The notes: generated by a model not told the origin, from the sequence alone. A stretch of 64,000 nucleotides of DNA from Mesorhizobium sp. M1E.F.Ca.ET.045.02.1.1 (GCF_003952485.1 NZ_CP034447.1:2480001-2544000); one strand, 5' to 3'. Counted from the first letter of the stretch, positions 16,251 to 25,458 are shown. Program-made: numbers and translations.

Positions 16251-16482
16251 CCTTCTCCCCTTGTGGGGTGAGCAGCCGGTTCGTCGAAGACGAATTCATC
16301 GTGCCAGTGGCACGATGAAAGGCCGGCGAACGCCGGGACGCTGCGAAGCAGCGGGGACCCGGCAGGGTGGATCGGCCACCCCCGGCCCTTCGCAGGCTCA
16401 GGGCGTTCGAAGCTCGAAAAGCCAAGCAATTGGCTTTTCGTCCGCTAACGCGGACCGCTTCTCACCCCACGAGGGGAGAAGG
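16251..16482. repeat. Long palindromic intergenic element (232 bp)
   Basis: The ends are a 22-bp imperfect inverted repeat (16251-16272 and 16461-16482), containing CTTCTCCCCTTGTGGGGTGAG and its near complement. Inside are further hairpins, for example CATCGTGCCA/TGGCACGATG and AAAGCCAAGCAATTGGCTTTT. It fills most of the 357-bp gap between the GNAT and dipeptidase genes. This looks like a rhizobial intergenic mosaic element. No coding sequence was found in it. Confidence 0.75.
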
Positions 16483-16596
16483 AAGAGGCCCAGCCACAAA
16501 CGCGAACACGCCTCTGGCATTTGCGCAGTTCGGCCATCTTGCCTAAGTAGACAGTTCGTTCGGACGAAACCTCCGTCCCGCCTGTCACCGAATTGA

Positions 16597-17667
16597 ATGG
16601 CTTCCCTGATGACCGAAACCGACCTCATCCCCGTTTTCGACGGCCACAACGACACGCTGCTTCGGCTCTACCAGTCGAAGGAAGCGGATGTCGAAAAGCT
16701 GTTCATCGAAGGGACGCCGGGCGGCCATATCGACCTGCCGCGCGCCAACAAAGGCGGCTTTGCCGGCGGCATGTTCGCGATCTTTCCGCCGCCGGTCGAA
16801 AAGACCAAGCGCAGCGCCGTGCCGCCGGCGCCGAGCGACGACGAACCTCTGCCGCCGGAACTGCCGCGCGCCGAGGCGATCACCTCCACCATCGGCATGG
16901 CCTCGATCCTGTTCAGGCTGGAGCGCGCCGGCGCGCTGACCGTCTGCCGCAGCGCCGGCGATATCCGCGAGGCGATGGCGAAGGGCTCGATCGCGGCGGT
17001 CTTCCATATCGAAGGCGTCGAGGCGATCGACCCGGAGCTCACCATGCTCGACGTGTTGCACGCCGCCGGCCTGCGCTCGCTGGGCATCGTCTGGAGCCGT
17101 CCTAACGCTTTCGGCAATGGCGTGCCGTTCCGCTTCCCCTCCTCGCCCGATACCGGGCCTGGCCTCACCGATGCCGGCAAGGCGCTGGTCAAGGCCTGCA
17201 ACCAGCTCAGGATCATGATCGACCTCTCGCATCTTAACGAGAAGGGTTTTCGTGACGTGGCGGCGCTCAGCGATGCGCCGCTGGTCGCGACCCATTCCAA
17301 CGTGCATGCGATCTGCGGCCATTCGCGCAACCTGACCGACTGGCAGCTCGGCGCGATCCGCGAGTCGGGCGGCATGGTGGGCCTGAACTTTGCGACCGGC
17401 TTCCTGCGCGAGGACGGCCGCATGAATGCCGACACCGGCCTCGACATCATGGTGCGCCACATCGATTCGCTGCTGCAGGCGCTCGGCGAGGACGGCGTCG
17501 GCCTTGGCTCCGATTTCGACGGCGCGATGATCCCGGCGGTGATCGGCGACGTTGCCGGCCTGCCCAAGCTCATCGGCGCGCTCGCCGCGCGCGGCTTCGG
17601 ACGCGCGCTGATCGAGAAGATCGCCTATCGCAACTGGTTGAATGTGCTCGAGAGAACCATAGGGTAG
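16597..17667 (+). CDS. Peptidase family M19 (renal dipeptidase-like)
   Basis: The 356-residue metallopeptidase shows the zinc-binding HxD in FDGHND (residues 14-19), the bridging Glu in FHIEGVEAI, and His motifs DLSHLNEKGF and VATHSNVHAICGHSRN, ending with GLGSDFDGAM. It hydrolyses dipeptides or related amides, probably in the cytoplasm as no signal peptide is seen. The true start may be the ATG at 16609. It is convergent with the amine-catabolism genes, eight bases away. In Pseudomonas an M19 dipeptidase gene sits in the dimethylglycine-demethylase operon, so its place beside a GcvT-like gene may be meaningful (inference). Confidence 0.92.
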   Translation: MASLMTETDLIPVFDGHNDTLLRLYQSKEADVEKLFIEGTPGGHIDLPRANKGGFAGGMFAIFPPPVEKTKRSAVPPAPSDDEPLPPELPRAEAITSTIGMASILFRLERAGALTVCRSAGDIREAMAKGSIAAVFHIEGVEAIDPELTMLDVLHAAGLRSLGIVWSRPNAFGNGVPFRFPSSPDTGPGLTDAGKALVKACNQLRIMIDLSHLNEKGFRDVAALSDAPLVATHSNVHAICGHSRNLTDWQLGAIRESGGMVGLNFATGFLREDGRMNADTGLDIMVRHIDSLLQALGEDGVGLGSDFDGAMIPAVIGDVAGLPKLIGALAARGFGRALIEKIAYRNWLNVLERTIG

Positions 17668-17675
17668 GACTACGC

Positions 17676-17933
17676 CTACTGCGCGTAGCCGATGCGCTTC
17701 AGCCATTCCTTGTCGACGCCGCGGTCGCGGATGATCGGCAAGGGGTCCTCGTGGTCGAGCCTCGCGCAGATGCGGTAGACCTCGAGCGTCTCGGCGTTCA
17801 TCTCGCCGCGTTTGAAGAAATACATCGCCGCCGCGTAGCGGGTGCGGCCGGACCCCATCTCGCCGAGCGGCGTGTTGACCAGCTCCCACTGCTCGGCGGC
17901 TTCCGCCTCCGCCTCGTCCGCTTCGCTTGCCAT
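17676..17933 (-). CDS. Hypothetical protein (85 aa) linked to the GcvT-like gene
   Basis: This small soluble protein has an acidic N-terminus (EADEAEAEAAEQW), a central YAAAMYFFKRGEMNAETLEVYRICARLDHEDP and a C-terminal basic stretch. No family is recognised and no membrane segment or signal is present. It begins one base after the GcvT-like stop codon, so it is co-transcribed and translationally linked with it. It may be an accessory subunit of the demethylase, but this is a guess from position only. Confidence 0.8.
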   Translation of the reverse strand: MASEADEAEAEAAEQWELVNTPLGEMGSGRTRYAAAMYFFKRGEMNAETLEVYRICARLDHEDPLPIIRDRGVDKEWLKRIGYAQ

Positions 17934-17934
17934 T

Positions 17935-19170
17935 TTAGAAATCCGCCGGCGGGTTGGCGGTGCGGCGGTCGAGCCTGATGAAGGGCCGCGGCACGATCTT
18001 CGCCCGCTTCATCAGCTTCTGGTACTGCAATTCGCGCATGGCATAGATCTCGACCCAGAGGTCGTCGACGATCGTGTCGCCATAGGGCCTCTGCAACGAG
18101 GCGATGGCGATGTTGCGCTTGGCCATGGGCGACCACATCGCCGCGCTCACCAGCCCGACCTCCTGGCTTTTGCGATAGTAGACGATGGCATGCTCGGCCG
18201 GGATGTTGCCTTCGATCTCCAGCCCGACCAGCACGTGACGCAGCCTGCGCTTGGCCCTTGCTTCCAGGATGGCGCGGCGGCCGTTGAAGTGCCTCATCTC
18301 CGGATCGACCATGAAGCCGAGGCCGATCTCGTCCGGCATGCGCAGCCGGTCGGCGCGGATGGCATGCTCGGCGGTGGTGAAGTCGGCATTGGCGACGATC
18401 AGCCCGGCTTCGAGCCGGGCGCGGTTCAGCGCCGTGTAGCCGATGGCGCGGATGCCGCGCAGCTCGCCGGCCGCCATCAGCCGGTCCCACAGGCTCAGCG
18501 CCTTGCCGGCAGGCACGAACAGCTCATAGCCGAGGTCGCCGGTGAAGCCGGTGCGCGAGATGGTGACGGCTGCGCCGTCATGCGCGAACTCGGCGAGGTC
18601 GAAGACCTTCAGCCGTTCGACGCCGGCGAAGCCCGCATCGCGCAGGATGGCGAAGGAGGTGGGACCCTGCAGCGCCAGCCCGGCGACGGCCTCGGTCTCT
18701 TCCTCGACGATGACGTCGTAGCCTATTGCGCTGTCGAGCAGCCAGGGCAAATGCCGCTCCTGCGAGCACAGCCGGAAGCGCGTCGGCGACAGCCGGAACA
18801 AGGTGCCGTCGTCGAGCACGAAACCCTCGTCGTCGCACCAGGCGGTGTAATGGACACGGCTGGGCTTCAGCCTGGTCACGTCGCGCAGCGTGACGCGGTC
18901 GAGATAAGCTTCGGCGTCGGGGCCCTCGATCCGGTATTTGGTCATCGGCGAGATGTCGAACAGTGCTGCCTGGCTGCGGATGGCGAAATATTCGAGCTCC
19001 TCGTCCCACAGCGAATGCGGCGCGCGGTAGCCGGCCCAGTTGTACCAGTCGTTCTTCAGTGCCAACGCGTCGATGCGTGGCTGGAAGGGCGTGTCGTGCC
19101 GGAGCGTGCGGAAGTGGGATTGTGCCAGGGTGCGGGCGGTCGATGGCTTGATGGAGGAATGATGATTCAT
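17935..19170 (-). CDS. Aminomethyltransferase-like protein (GcvT/DmdA family)
   Basis: The 411-residue protein has the GcvT folate-binding fold. The N-terminal half contains EYFAIRSQAALFDISPMTKYRIEG, with the conserved Asp of FDIS and the motif GPDAEAYLDRV. The middle has SRTGFTGDLGYELFV and the end a GCV_T_C barrel domain. Relatives transfer methyl groups from N- or S-methyl substrates to tetrahydrofolate. The start at 19170 is chosen because the longer frame runs into the repeat. With the oxidoreductases and Rieske oxygenase nearby it suggests demethylation of a methylated amine (inference). It is cytoplasmic. Confidence 0.85.
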   Translation of the reverse strand: MNHHSSIKPSTARTLAQSHFRTLRHDTPFQPRIDALALKNDWYNWAGYRAPHSLWDEELEYFAIRSQAALFDISPMTKYRIEGPDAEAYLDRVTLRDVTRLKPSRVHYTAWCDDEGFVLDDGTLFRLSPTRFRLCSQERHLPWLLDSAIGYDVIVEEETEAVAGLALQGPTSFAILRDAGFAGVERLKVFDLAEFAHDGAAVTISRTGFTGDLGYELFVPAGKALSLWDRLMAAGELRGIRAIGYTALNRARLEAGLIVANADFTTAEHAIRADRLRMPDEIGLGFMVDPEMRHFNGRRAILEARAKRRLRHVLVGLEIEGNIPAEHAIVYYRKSQEVGLVSAAMWSPMAKRNIAIASLQRPYGDTIVDDLWVEIYAMRELQYQKLMKRAKIVPRPFIRLDRRTANPPADF

Positions 19171-19184
19171 GATGGCGTTCCTTC

Positions 19185-19375
19185 GCGCCCCCCTCTGTCC
19201 TGCCCTTCCTCCGCAGCAGCTGCGCTGCAGCTTCGGAGGGTGGACCGGACATCTCCCCCACAAGGGGGGAGATCAGCCGTGCCAATCTCGAACGTTGGAA
19301 AAGGGGGCGCCGCCGGGCGAAGCTGCCAATCTCCCCCCAAGTGGGGGAGATGTCCGGCAGGACAGAGGGGGGCGC
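19185..19375. repeat. Palindromic intergenic element, CTCCCCC/GGGGGAG family (copy 1)
   Basis: GCGCCCCCCTCTGTC at 19185-19199 is the exact complement of the 19361-19375 end, and inner arms CATCTCCCCCAC / GTGGGGGAGATG extend the palindrome. Related elements lie at 32467-32627 and 47220-47374. This copy separates the GcvT-like gene from the first CrtI-like gene upstream on the same strand, so it could split one transcript into two. Confidence 0.85.
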
Positions 19376-19411
19376 CGTAGAGTGCGACTTCAGCGATTTG
19401 CAAAAACATCC

Positions 19412-20986
19412 CTAGGCCCTCATCGCGATGATGCGGCGCGCGGCGTTGAGGCCGGGCGCGCCGGAGATGCCGCCGCCCGGATGCGAGCCGGCGCCGGCAA
19501 GGAACAGGCCTTCGAGCGGCGTGTCGTAGCCCGACCAGCCAGAGACGGGCCGCGACATCAGCATCTGGTCGGCCTGCAATTCGCCGTGGTGCCAGTGGCC
19601 GCCGGGCATGCGGTAGCGCGCCTCGAGGTCGGCCGGCGTCAAAAGCTCGGCATGGCGCACCGTCGCGCCGATCCCCGGAGCATAGGCTTCGAGCTGCGCC
19701 ATGATCGCCTTGAGGAATTGCGGCTTGCCGGCGGTCCAGCCCTCTCTCAGCGCATAGGGCGCGTATTGCACCGCGGCCGAGAGCACGCAGGCGCCGGATG
19801 GCGCCAGCGTGGGATCGGCGAGGCTCGGCAGCGTGATCTCCATCACCGGCTCGGGTGAGAACTCGCCATATTTGGACGGGTTGAAGGCGCGCTCGACATG
19901 GTCGGGCGAAGGGGCGATGACCAGCCGGCCCTTGGGGCCAGCGGCGTCGACGCCGGTGAATTGCGGCGGCCGGTCGAGCGCCAGATGGAGCTTTGCCGCG
20001 TCGCCCTTCATGCGGATGTTCCTCACCTTGCGAACAAAGCCGGTGTCGACCTCGCGCGGCCCGACGAGATCGAGGATCGTCGTTGCCGGGTTGATTGCGG
20101 AGACGACCGTCTTGGCCCGCAGCGTCTCGCCGCCTTGCGTGACGACGCCGACGGCGCGGCCCTTTTCGACGATGACCTTGGCGACCGGCGAGGTTTGGCG
20201 GATCGAGACGCCAGCCTTTTCTGCGGCCGAGCGGATGGCGGCGACGACGGCGCCCATGCCGCCTTTCGGTAGTATCTGCGCGCCGGCAAGGCCGCCGATC
20301 TCGCCGCCCAGCCGGTAGTAGAGGCCGAGCAGCGAGGTCGGCGAGCGCGGACCGAGATGGCTGCCGAGCGTCGCATCGAAGGCGAGCAGACCCTTCAGCC
20401 TGTCGTCCGAAAGCTGCTCGTCGAGCAGGTCGCAGACGTTCATCAAGAGCACGCGCAGGAAGTCGCGCATATCTTCCTTGCCGAGCCGCTTCAGCGCCAG
20501 CGCGGTCTGGCCGAGCCCGGTCATCTCGGCGAGCGACATGCCGGCAGGGTCCGGCGGCCGGCGCGACAGGAAAGGCTTCAGCACACCGGCATAGCGCAGC
20601 AACTGCGCGCGCAGATCCCTCCAGGCGGACTGCTCCGACGGGGTGGCGCCGGTCAGCACCTCGCCATAGGCGCCGTGCAGCACCAGCGGGCCGTCCTTCG
20701 ACAGCGCGACCGAGGGTACGAAATCGCCGCGCTCAACCTTCAGCCCATGGCGTTCCAGCTCCAGTGTCTTCACCACATCGGGATGCAGCCGATTGAGCAG
20801 ATGGGCGACCGCGGAGACGCGGAAGCCGGGCGCGAATTCCTCGGTGCGCGCCGCGCCGCCGACATCGTTGCCGGCCTCGAGCAGCAGCACCTTGCGGCCC
20901 GACTTTGCCAGCATGGCGGCGGCGACAAGGCCGTTGTGGCCGCCGCCGATGACGATGGCGTTCCAATTCACTTCAGATGACGTCAT
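19412..20986 (-). CDS. FAD-dependent oxidoreductase, CrtI/phytoene dehydrogenase-like (paralogue 1)
   Basis: This 524-residue flavoprotein starts with the dinucleotide-binding motif AIVIGGGHNGLVAAAMLAKSG (residues 10-30), followed by LLLEAGNDVGGAARTEEFAPGFR, and ends with LFLAGAGSHPGGGISGAPGLNAAR, the CrtI-family signature. No carotenoid genes are nearby, so a role in amine or amino-acid oxidation is more likely. It overlaps the upstream paralogue by 14 bases, and the two share layout and ends, which points to tandem duplication followed by divergence. It is cytoplasmic. The substrate is unknown. Confidence 0.9.
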   Translation of the reverse strand: MTSSEVNWNAIVIGGGHNGLVAAAMLAKSGRKVLLLEAGNDVGGAARTEEFAPGFRVSAVAHLLNRLHPDVVKTLELERHGLKVERGDFVPSVALSKDGPLVLHGAYGEVLTGATPSEQSAWRDLRAQLLRYAGVLKPFLSRRPPDPAGMSLAEMTGLGQTALALKRLGKEDMRDFLRVLLMNVCDLLDEQLSDDRLKGLLAFDATLGSHLGPRSPTSLLGLYYRLGGEIGGLAGAQILPKGGMGAVVAAIRSAAEKAGVSIRQTSPVAKVIVEKGRAVGVVTQGGETLRAKTVVSAINPATTILDLVGPREVDTGFVRKVRNIRMKGDAAKLHLALDRPPQFTGVDAAGPKGRLVIAPSPDHVERAFNPSKYGEFSPEPVMEITLPSLADPTLAPSGACVLSAAVQYAPYALREGWTAGKPQFLKAIMAQLEAYAPGIGATVRHAELLTPADLEARYRMPGGHWHHGELQADQMLMSRPVSGWSGYDTPLEGLFLAGAGSHPGGGISGAPGLNAARRIIAMRA

Positions 20987-22592
20987 GGGCCGGGCTCATA
21001 TGCAGGGTTGGCTTGGCAAGATCGCGCAGGATCTCGGTGGCGGCGTTGCGTCCGGGCGCGCCCATGACGCCGCCGCCCGGATGGGTGGAGGAGCCGCACA
21101 TGTAGAGTCCGCCAACGGGGGAGCGGTATTGCGCGTAGCCCGGCACCGGGCGGTTGAAGAGCAACTGGTCGAAGGTGAGCTCGCCCTGAAAAATGTTGCC
21201 TTCGGTGAGGCCGACCTCGGCCTCGATCTCGCGCGGCGTGCGCACTTCCATATGGACGATGCGGTCACGGAAGCCGGGCGAATATTGTGCGATCTGCGCA
21301 ATCACGCTCTCGGCGAAGCCGCCGCGGTCGGCGTCCGTCCAGTCGCGGCCGTCTATCCTGGGCGGCGCATATTGGACGAAGCAACTCATGAAATGCTTGC
21401 CGGGCGGTGCCATGGTCGGGTCGAGCGTGGTCGGGATCACCATGTCGAGGAAGGGATCGACCGACCAGCGTCCGGCCTTCCAGTCGTCATAGGCGCGCTC
21501 CATGCGCTCGATGGAATCGGTGAAATGCATGTCGGCGCGATAGACCGGCGAATCCTTGGGCAAGGCCGGGAATTCGGGCAGCGAATCCAGCGCGATGTTG
21601 ACCTTGCCGGACGAGCCGCGGATTTTGAAATTCCGGACACGGCGCAGGAAGATGTCGGGCAGCTCCTTTTCCTCGACCAGCTTCAGGAAGGTGCGCTTGA
21701 CGTCGGCGTTGGAGACGACGAGCTTCCCGTAAATCTCCTCGCCGCCGGCAAGCACGACGCCCTTTGCCTTGCCGTTCCTGATCAGCACATGGTCGACTTC
21801 GGCGCCGGTGCGGATGGAGCCGCCGGAGGCCTTGAAGGAGGCGGCGAGCGCCTTGGTGACGGCGCCCATGCCGCCGCGCGCATAGCCCCAGGCGCCGACC
21901 GAGCCATCGACCTCGCCCATATAGTGGTGGAGGAGCACATAGGCCGTGCCGGGCGACATCGGCCCGAGCGCGGTGCCGATGATGCCGGAGAGCGCGAAGT
22001 TCGCCTTGATGACGTCGGTCTCGAAATATTCGTCGAGGAAGTCGGAGATCGACATCGTCCAGAAGCGCAAGGTCAGCGCCATCTCCTCGGCGGTGAGACC
22101 GGCGAATTTCTTGCCGAGATAGAGCAGCTCGCCGAGGTCGCGCGGCTTGAAGCTGGTCGGGTCCGGGGCGGTGCGCATCAAAAGCGGCTGAATGAACCGG
22201 CACTGCCGCGTCACGTCGCGCGAGTAGCGGTCATAGGCCTCGGCGTCGTGCCTGGAAAAACGGGCGAACTCCCGGCGGTGCGCGTCATGATCGCGGTAGT
22301 TGGCGAGGTAGTCGCCGTCGCGCGTGAACACGGCGCCGCCCTCATAGGAGATCACCTGCAGGCCGAAGCGCGGCAGCTCCAGGTCGCGCATGATCTCGGG
22401 CCGGAACAGCGAGCAGACATAGGAGCAGTTGGAATAGAGAAAGCCCGGCGTCAGCTCGCGACTGGTGGCTGCACCTCCGACCCAGTCGTTCTTCTCGACC
22501 ACCAGTACATCGAGCCCGGCGCGCTGCAGGTAGCAAGCGTTGACCAGCCCGTTATGGCCACCGCCGATGACGATCGCGTCCCATGTCTTCAT
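20973..22592 (-). CDS. FAD-dependent oxidoreductase, CrtI/phytoene dehydrogenase-like (paralogue 2)
   Basis: This 539-residue flavoprotein is paralogous to the downstream gene. The N-terminal FAD motif is AIVIGGGHNGLVNACYLQRAG, followed by VVEKNDWVGGAATSREL, and the C-terminal signature is YMCGSSTHPGGGVMGAPGRNAA. It is the first gene of the minus-strand unit, and a BetI-type operator lies 99 bp upstream at 22691. An AGAGGGTGAG site precedes the ATG. The two enzymes may form a heteromer or act on successive intermediates (inference). Confidence 0.9.
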   Translation of the reverse strand: MKTWDAIVIGGGHNGLVNACYLQRAGLDVLVVEKNDWVGGAATSRELTPGFLYSNCSYVCSLFRPEIMRDLELPRFGLQVISYEGGAVFTRDGDYLANYRDHDAHRREFARFSRHDAEAYDRYSRDVTRQCRFIQPLLMRTAPDPTSFKPRDLGELLYLGKKFAGLTAEEMALTLRFWTMSISDFLDEYFETDVIKANFALSGIIGTALGPMSPGTAYVLLHHYMGEVDGSVGAWGYARGGMGAVTKALAASFKASGGSIRTGAEVDHVLIRNGKAKGVVLAGGEEIYGKLVVSNADVKRTFLKLVEEKELPDIFLRRVRNFKIRGSSGKVNIALDSLPEFPALPKDSPVYRADMHFTDSIERMERAYDDWKAGRWSVDPFLDMVIPTTLDPTMAPPGKHFMSCFVQYAPPRIDGRDWTDADRGGFAESVIAQIAQYSPGFRDRIVHMEVRTPREIEAEVGLTEGNIFQGELTFDQLLFNRPVPGYAQYRSPVGGLYMCGSSTHPGGGVMGAPGRNAATEILRDLAKPTLHMSPAHDVI

Positions 22593-22690
22593 GCGCGCTC
22601 ACCCTCTATCCGGCCGCCCCTTCATTTTTTGATGATCTTGGCCCTGATTGCCCGAATTTGGCACGGCTAACGGCTTTTTGTCCAGCTATA

Positions 22691-22706
22691 TTGAATGAAT
22701 GTTCAA
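22691..22706. promoter_or_regulatory. BetI-type operator 1 (TTGAA-N6-TTCAA)
   Basis: TTGAATGAATGTTCAA lies between the divergent CrtI-like and methyltransferase-tetR genes. Closely related 16-mers occur at 30939-30954 and 33852-33867, also in promoter regions of this cluster. The sequence resembles the TTGAACGTTCAA core of known BetI operators. Confidence 0.8.
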
Positions 22707-22765
22707 CAAATTGTGTTGCTTTTTCCCCTTGATGGGCTAGGCTTTCCACGCATTTCTGGGCCTGC

Positions 22766-23602
22766 ATGACCGAAAGGGCCAAAATCGGCTTTGGGGCTAA
22801 AAGATCGATGATCGAAACGGCTGACGCCGAGCCGGAATATGACGATACCGCCATCCGCTTCCTCGAAGCGCTCTGGGGCGACGGCTATCTGTCGCCGGGT
22901 GGTCCCGAAGAAGTCGACCGCGTGGTCGAAGGCCTGGCGCTCAAGGATAAGACGATCCTCGATATCGGCTGTGGCGCCGGCGGCATCACGCTGCATCTGG
23001 TCGCGCGCCATGGCGCGGCGCATGCGACCGGTTTCGATGTCGAGAGGCCGGTGATCGAGACGGCAAGGCGGCGCGCCGCCACGCAAGGTCTCGAAGACCG
23101 CGTCCGCTTCGTCCAGGCGCCGCCGGGGCCGCTGCCTTTTGCGGACACTTCCTTCGATGTCGTCTTCTCCAAGGACGCGCTGTTGCATGTGCCGGATAAA
23201 GACGCGCTATTCGCAGAAATCTTCCGCGTGCTGAAGCCGGGCGGCGTGTTCGCCGCGTCGAACTGGATGATCGGCCATGACGGCGAGCCGTCGCCTGAGA
23301 TGAAGGCCTATGTCGCAGCCGAGGGGCTCTCCTTCGCCATGGCTTCGCCGGCGCGCTACGCCGAAGCGATGCGGCGCGCCGGCTTTACCGACATCAACAT
23401 ACGCGACCGCAATCCATGGTACCGCGAGGTCGCGCGAGACGAATTGGCGCGCCTGAAGGGGCCGCTTTATCAACCCGTCGCCGCTGCGGTCGGCGCGGCC
23501 TATGTCGACAAGAACATCCGGACCTGGGAGGCGATGCAGAAGGTGCTTGACAGTGGCGAGCACCGCCCCACTCATCTGCGCGGTTGGAAGCCGGTTGGAT
23601 AG
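22766..23602 (+). CDS. SAM-dependent methyltransferase, phosphoethanolamine-N-methyltransferase-like
   Basis: The 278-residue protein has a class I methyltransferase fold. The SAM-binding motif is [15 protein letters not shown], the acidic loop is TGFDVE, and motif IV is [13 protein letters not shown]. The stretch [17 protein letters not shown] before the SAM site is typical of PMT-type N-methyltransferases that act on phosphoethanolamine or small amines. The start is uncertain: the ATG at 22766 and the ATG at 22808 both lack a strong ribosome binding site. The gene is the first of a unit with the tetR gene and is preceded by operator 1. An N-methyltransferase within a demethylating cluster is unexpected. 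Confidence 0.85.
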   Translation: MTERAKIGFGAKRSMIETADAEPEYDDTAIRFLEALWGDGYLSPGGPEEVDRVVEGLALKDKTILDIGCGAGGITLHLVARHGAAHATGFDVERPVIETARRRAATQGLEDRVRFVQAPPGPLPFADTSFDVVFSKDALLHVPDKDALFAEIFRVLKPGGVFAASNWMIGHDGEPSPEMKAYVAAEGLSFAMASPARYAEAMRRAGFTDINIRDRNPWYREVARDELARLKGPLYQPVAAAVGAAYVDKNIRTWEAMQKVLDSGEHRPTHLRGWKPVG

Positions 23603-23608
23603 CCGGCG

Positions 23609-24295
23609 ATGCTGGAGACCGTCACGCTCATGAAGACTGCAGAGGCCACCGACAACGCCGCTGAATCCCTGCGCAAAGGCGATGCCGAAAAGCGCGGCCG
23701 CAAGGCCTCGAAAGAGGTCCGGCAGCTGCAACTGATCGAGGCGACGATCGATTCACTGGCCAAGCGCGGCTATGCCGAAACGACGATGGCCAATGTCGCG
23801 GATGGCGCAGGCCTGTCGCGCGGCATCGTCAACTTCCATTTCGAGAGCAAGGAAAAGCTCCTGATCGCCACGCTGCAGCACATGTATGACGAGTATTCGG
23901 CGCATTGGCGCACAGCCTTGCAGAAGGCGGGCGACGATCCGGCGCGACAATTGCAGCATCTGGTGTGGGCCGATTTCGATCGATCGATCTGCAACAAGCG
24001 CAAGCTCGCGGCTTGGCTCGCCTTCTGGGGCGAAGCCAAGTCGCGGCCGATCTACCAGGCGCTGAGCAGCTCGCGCGACAATCACTACCAGCAGGTCTTC
24101 ATCGATCTCTGCACGACGCTCAAACAGAGCGGCGGCTATGCCTATGAGCCCCAGGCCATCGCGCTGGCGCTCAGCGCCATGCTCGAGGGCCTGTGGCTGC
24201 GGCTGATGATGGGGACGGAGGACACCACGCGCGAGACCGCACTGCAGGCGACGAACGCTTTTTTGGCCGCCGCCTTCCCGAAACACTATGGCTAG
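23609..24295 (+). CDS. TetR/AcrR-family regulator, BetI-like
   Basis: This 228-residue repressor has an N-terminal helix-turn-helix at about residues 45-95 (MANVADGAGLSRGIVNFHFESKEKLL) and a ligand-binding part containing AAWLAFWGEAKSRP, which matches the WLAFW region of the choline-responsive repressor BetI. It follows the methyltransferase by six bases. Three copies of a BetI-like operator (22691, 30939, 33852) sit in the promoters of the surrounding amine-catabolism genes, so it is very likely the local regulator. The effector is unknown; a quaternary or methylated amine is suggested by the BetI resemblance. Confidence 0.92.
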   Translation: MLETVTLMKTAEATDNAAESLRKGDAEKRGRKASKEVRQLQLIEATIDSLAKRGYAETTMANVADGAGLSRGIVNFHFESKEKLLIATLQHMYDEYSAHWRTALQKAGDDPARQLQHLVWADFDRSICNKRKLAAWLAFWGEAKSRPIYQALSSSRDNHYQQVFIDLCTTLKQSGGYAYEPQAIALALSAMLEGLWLRLMMGTEDTTRETALQATNAFLAAAFPKHYG

Positions 24296-24360
24296 CAAAA
24301 GCCGGGGGTTCGCAACAGCCGGCCTACAAGACCGGCAAGACCAAAAGAGGATGGAACAGC

Positions 24361-25443
24361 ATGAAGAATCTTAGCCGACGTCTGACTTTGACCTTGGCGC
24401 TTGGGAGCGCGATCGCGGCTTCGGCGGCGGCGTTCGCCGTCGCCGCCGACAAGGACCTGACAGTGTTCGACTGGTCCGGCTACGAGGACCCGAGCTTCCA
24501 CGGCAAATATATCGAGAAGAACGGCGACTCGCCGACCTTCGCCTTTTTTGGCGACGAGGATGAGGCTTTCGAAAAGATCCGCTCCGGGTTCAAGTCCGAT
24601 CTAGGCCATCCCTGCTCGCAAAGCGTGGTGAAGTGGCGCGAAGCGGGACTGCTGCAGCCGCTCGACACTTCGAAGATCACCGGCTGGAAGGACCTCAATC
24701 CCGGCATCATGGCGATGAAGGCCCTCGCCACCACGCCCGACGGCAAGGCCTGGTTCATGCCCTGGGACTGGGGCGACACCCAGCTCACCTACAATTCCGA
24801 TAAGATCGCCGAAAAGGACGTGCAGTCGCTGAAGACCTTCGCCGATCCGAAATACAAGGGCCGGGTCTCGATCCCCGACAATGTCGACGACGCCTATGCG
24901 CTGGCCAGTCTCGCCATCGGGTTGAAAGATTGGACCAAGATGACGGACGCTGAGTTCAGCCAAGCGTCCGACTTCCTGCGCCAGGTGCACAAGAATGTCC
25001 GCTCCTACTGGACCGACACCACCGACATCGTGCAGCTGCTCTCGGGCGGCGAAGTCGACCTCGCCTGGGCCTGGAACGATGCGACGGTGCAGTCGGTCAA
25101 GGCCGGCGTGCCGATCAAGTCCAAGAAGGACACCGACGAGGGCATTTCGACCTGGGTGTGCGGCTACGTGCTGTTCAAGGACGCGCCCGGCAACGTCGAC
25201 AAGGCCTACGACTATCTCAACGCCGTCAACAATCCGGACGTCGCCAAGGTGCTGGTCAAGGACTGGGGCTACGGCCAGGCCAACGCCAAGGGCATGGCCG
25301 GTGTCGACCAGGCGGTGCTGAAGGAAAAGGGCTACGACAACGTGGAAAAGTGGGTCGACAAGACGCTGTTCCAGCAGCCGCTGCCTTCCGAGCTCAAGCT
25401 GAAGATGATCGCCGAGTTCGAGAAGATCAAAGCCGGCTATTGA
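24361..25443 (+). CDS. Polyamine-type ABC transporter substrate-binding protein (paralogue 1)
   Basis: The 360-residue periplasmic protein has a signal peptide (cleavage near residue 30) and a PotD/PotF-like fold (SBP_bac_8), with the early motif FDWSGYEDP, then DEDEAFEKIRSGFKSDLGHP and CSQSVVKWREAGLLQPLDTSK. It should bind an amine and deliver it to the permeases encoded at 29017-30752. Start 24361 has AGAGGATGG upstream. A paralogue follows at 25559 with the same motifs at the same positions, so the pair arose by tandem duplication. The ligand may be a polyamine, betaine or related compound. Confidence 0.92.
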   Translation: MKNLSRRLTLTLALGSAIAASAAAFAVAADKDLTVFDWSGYEDPSFHGKYIEKNGDSPTFAFFGDEDEAFEKIRSGFKSDLGHPCSQSVVKWREAGLLQPLDTSKITGWKDLNPGIMAMKALATTPDGKAWFMPWDWGDTQLTYNSDKIAEKDVQSLKTFADPKYKGRVSIPDNVDDAYALASLAIGLKDWTKMTDAEFSQASDFLRQVHKNVRSYWTDTTDIVQLLSGGEVDLAWAWNDATVQSVKAGVPIKSKKDTDEGISTWVCGYVLFKDAPGNVDKAYDYLNAVNNPDVAKVLVKDWGYGQANAKGMAGVDQAVLKEKGYDNVEKWVDKTLFQQPLPSELKLKMIAEFEKIKAGY

Positions 25444-25458
25444 GCCCAGTTTCGGTCG

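Noticed and set aside
17842..22670. Very long open frames on the plus strand (512 and 625 codons) opposite the GcvT-like and CrtI-like genes
   Set aside because: They lie antisense to genes with clear motifs, show no family motifs and are the usual GC-rich shadow frames.
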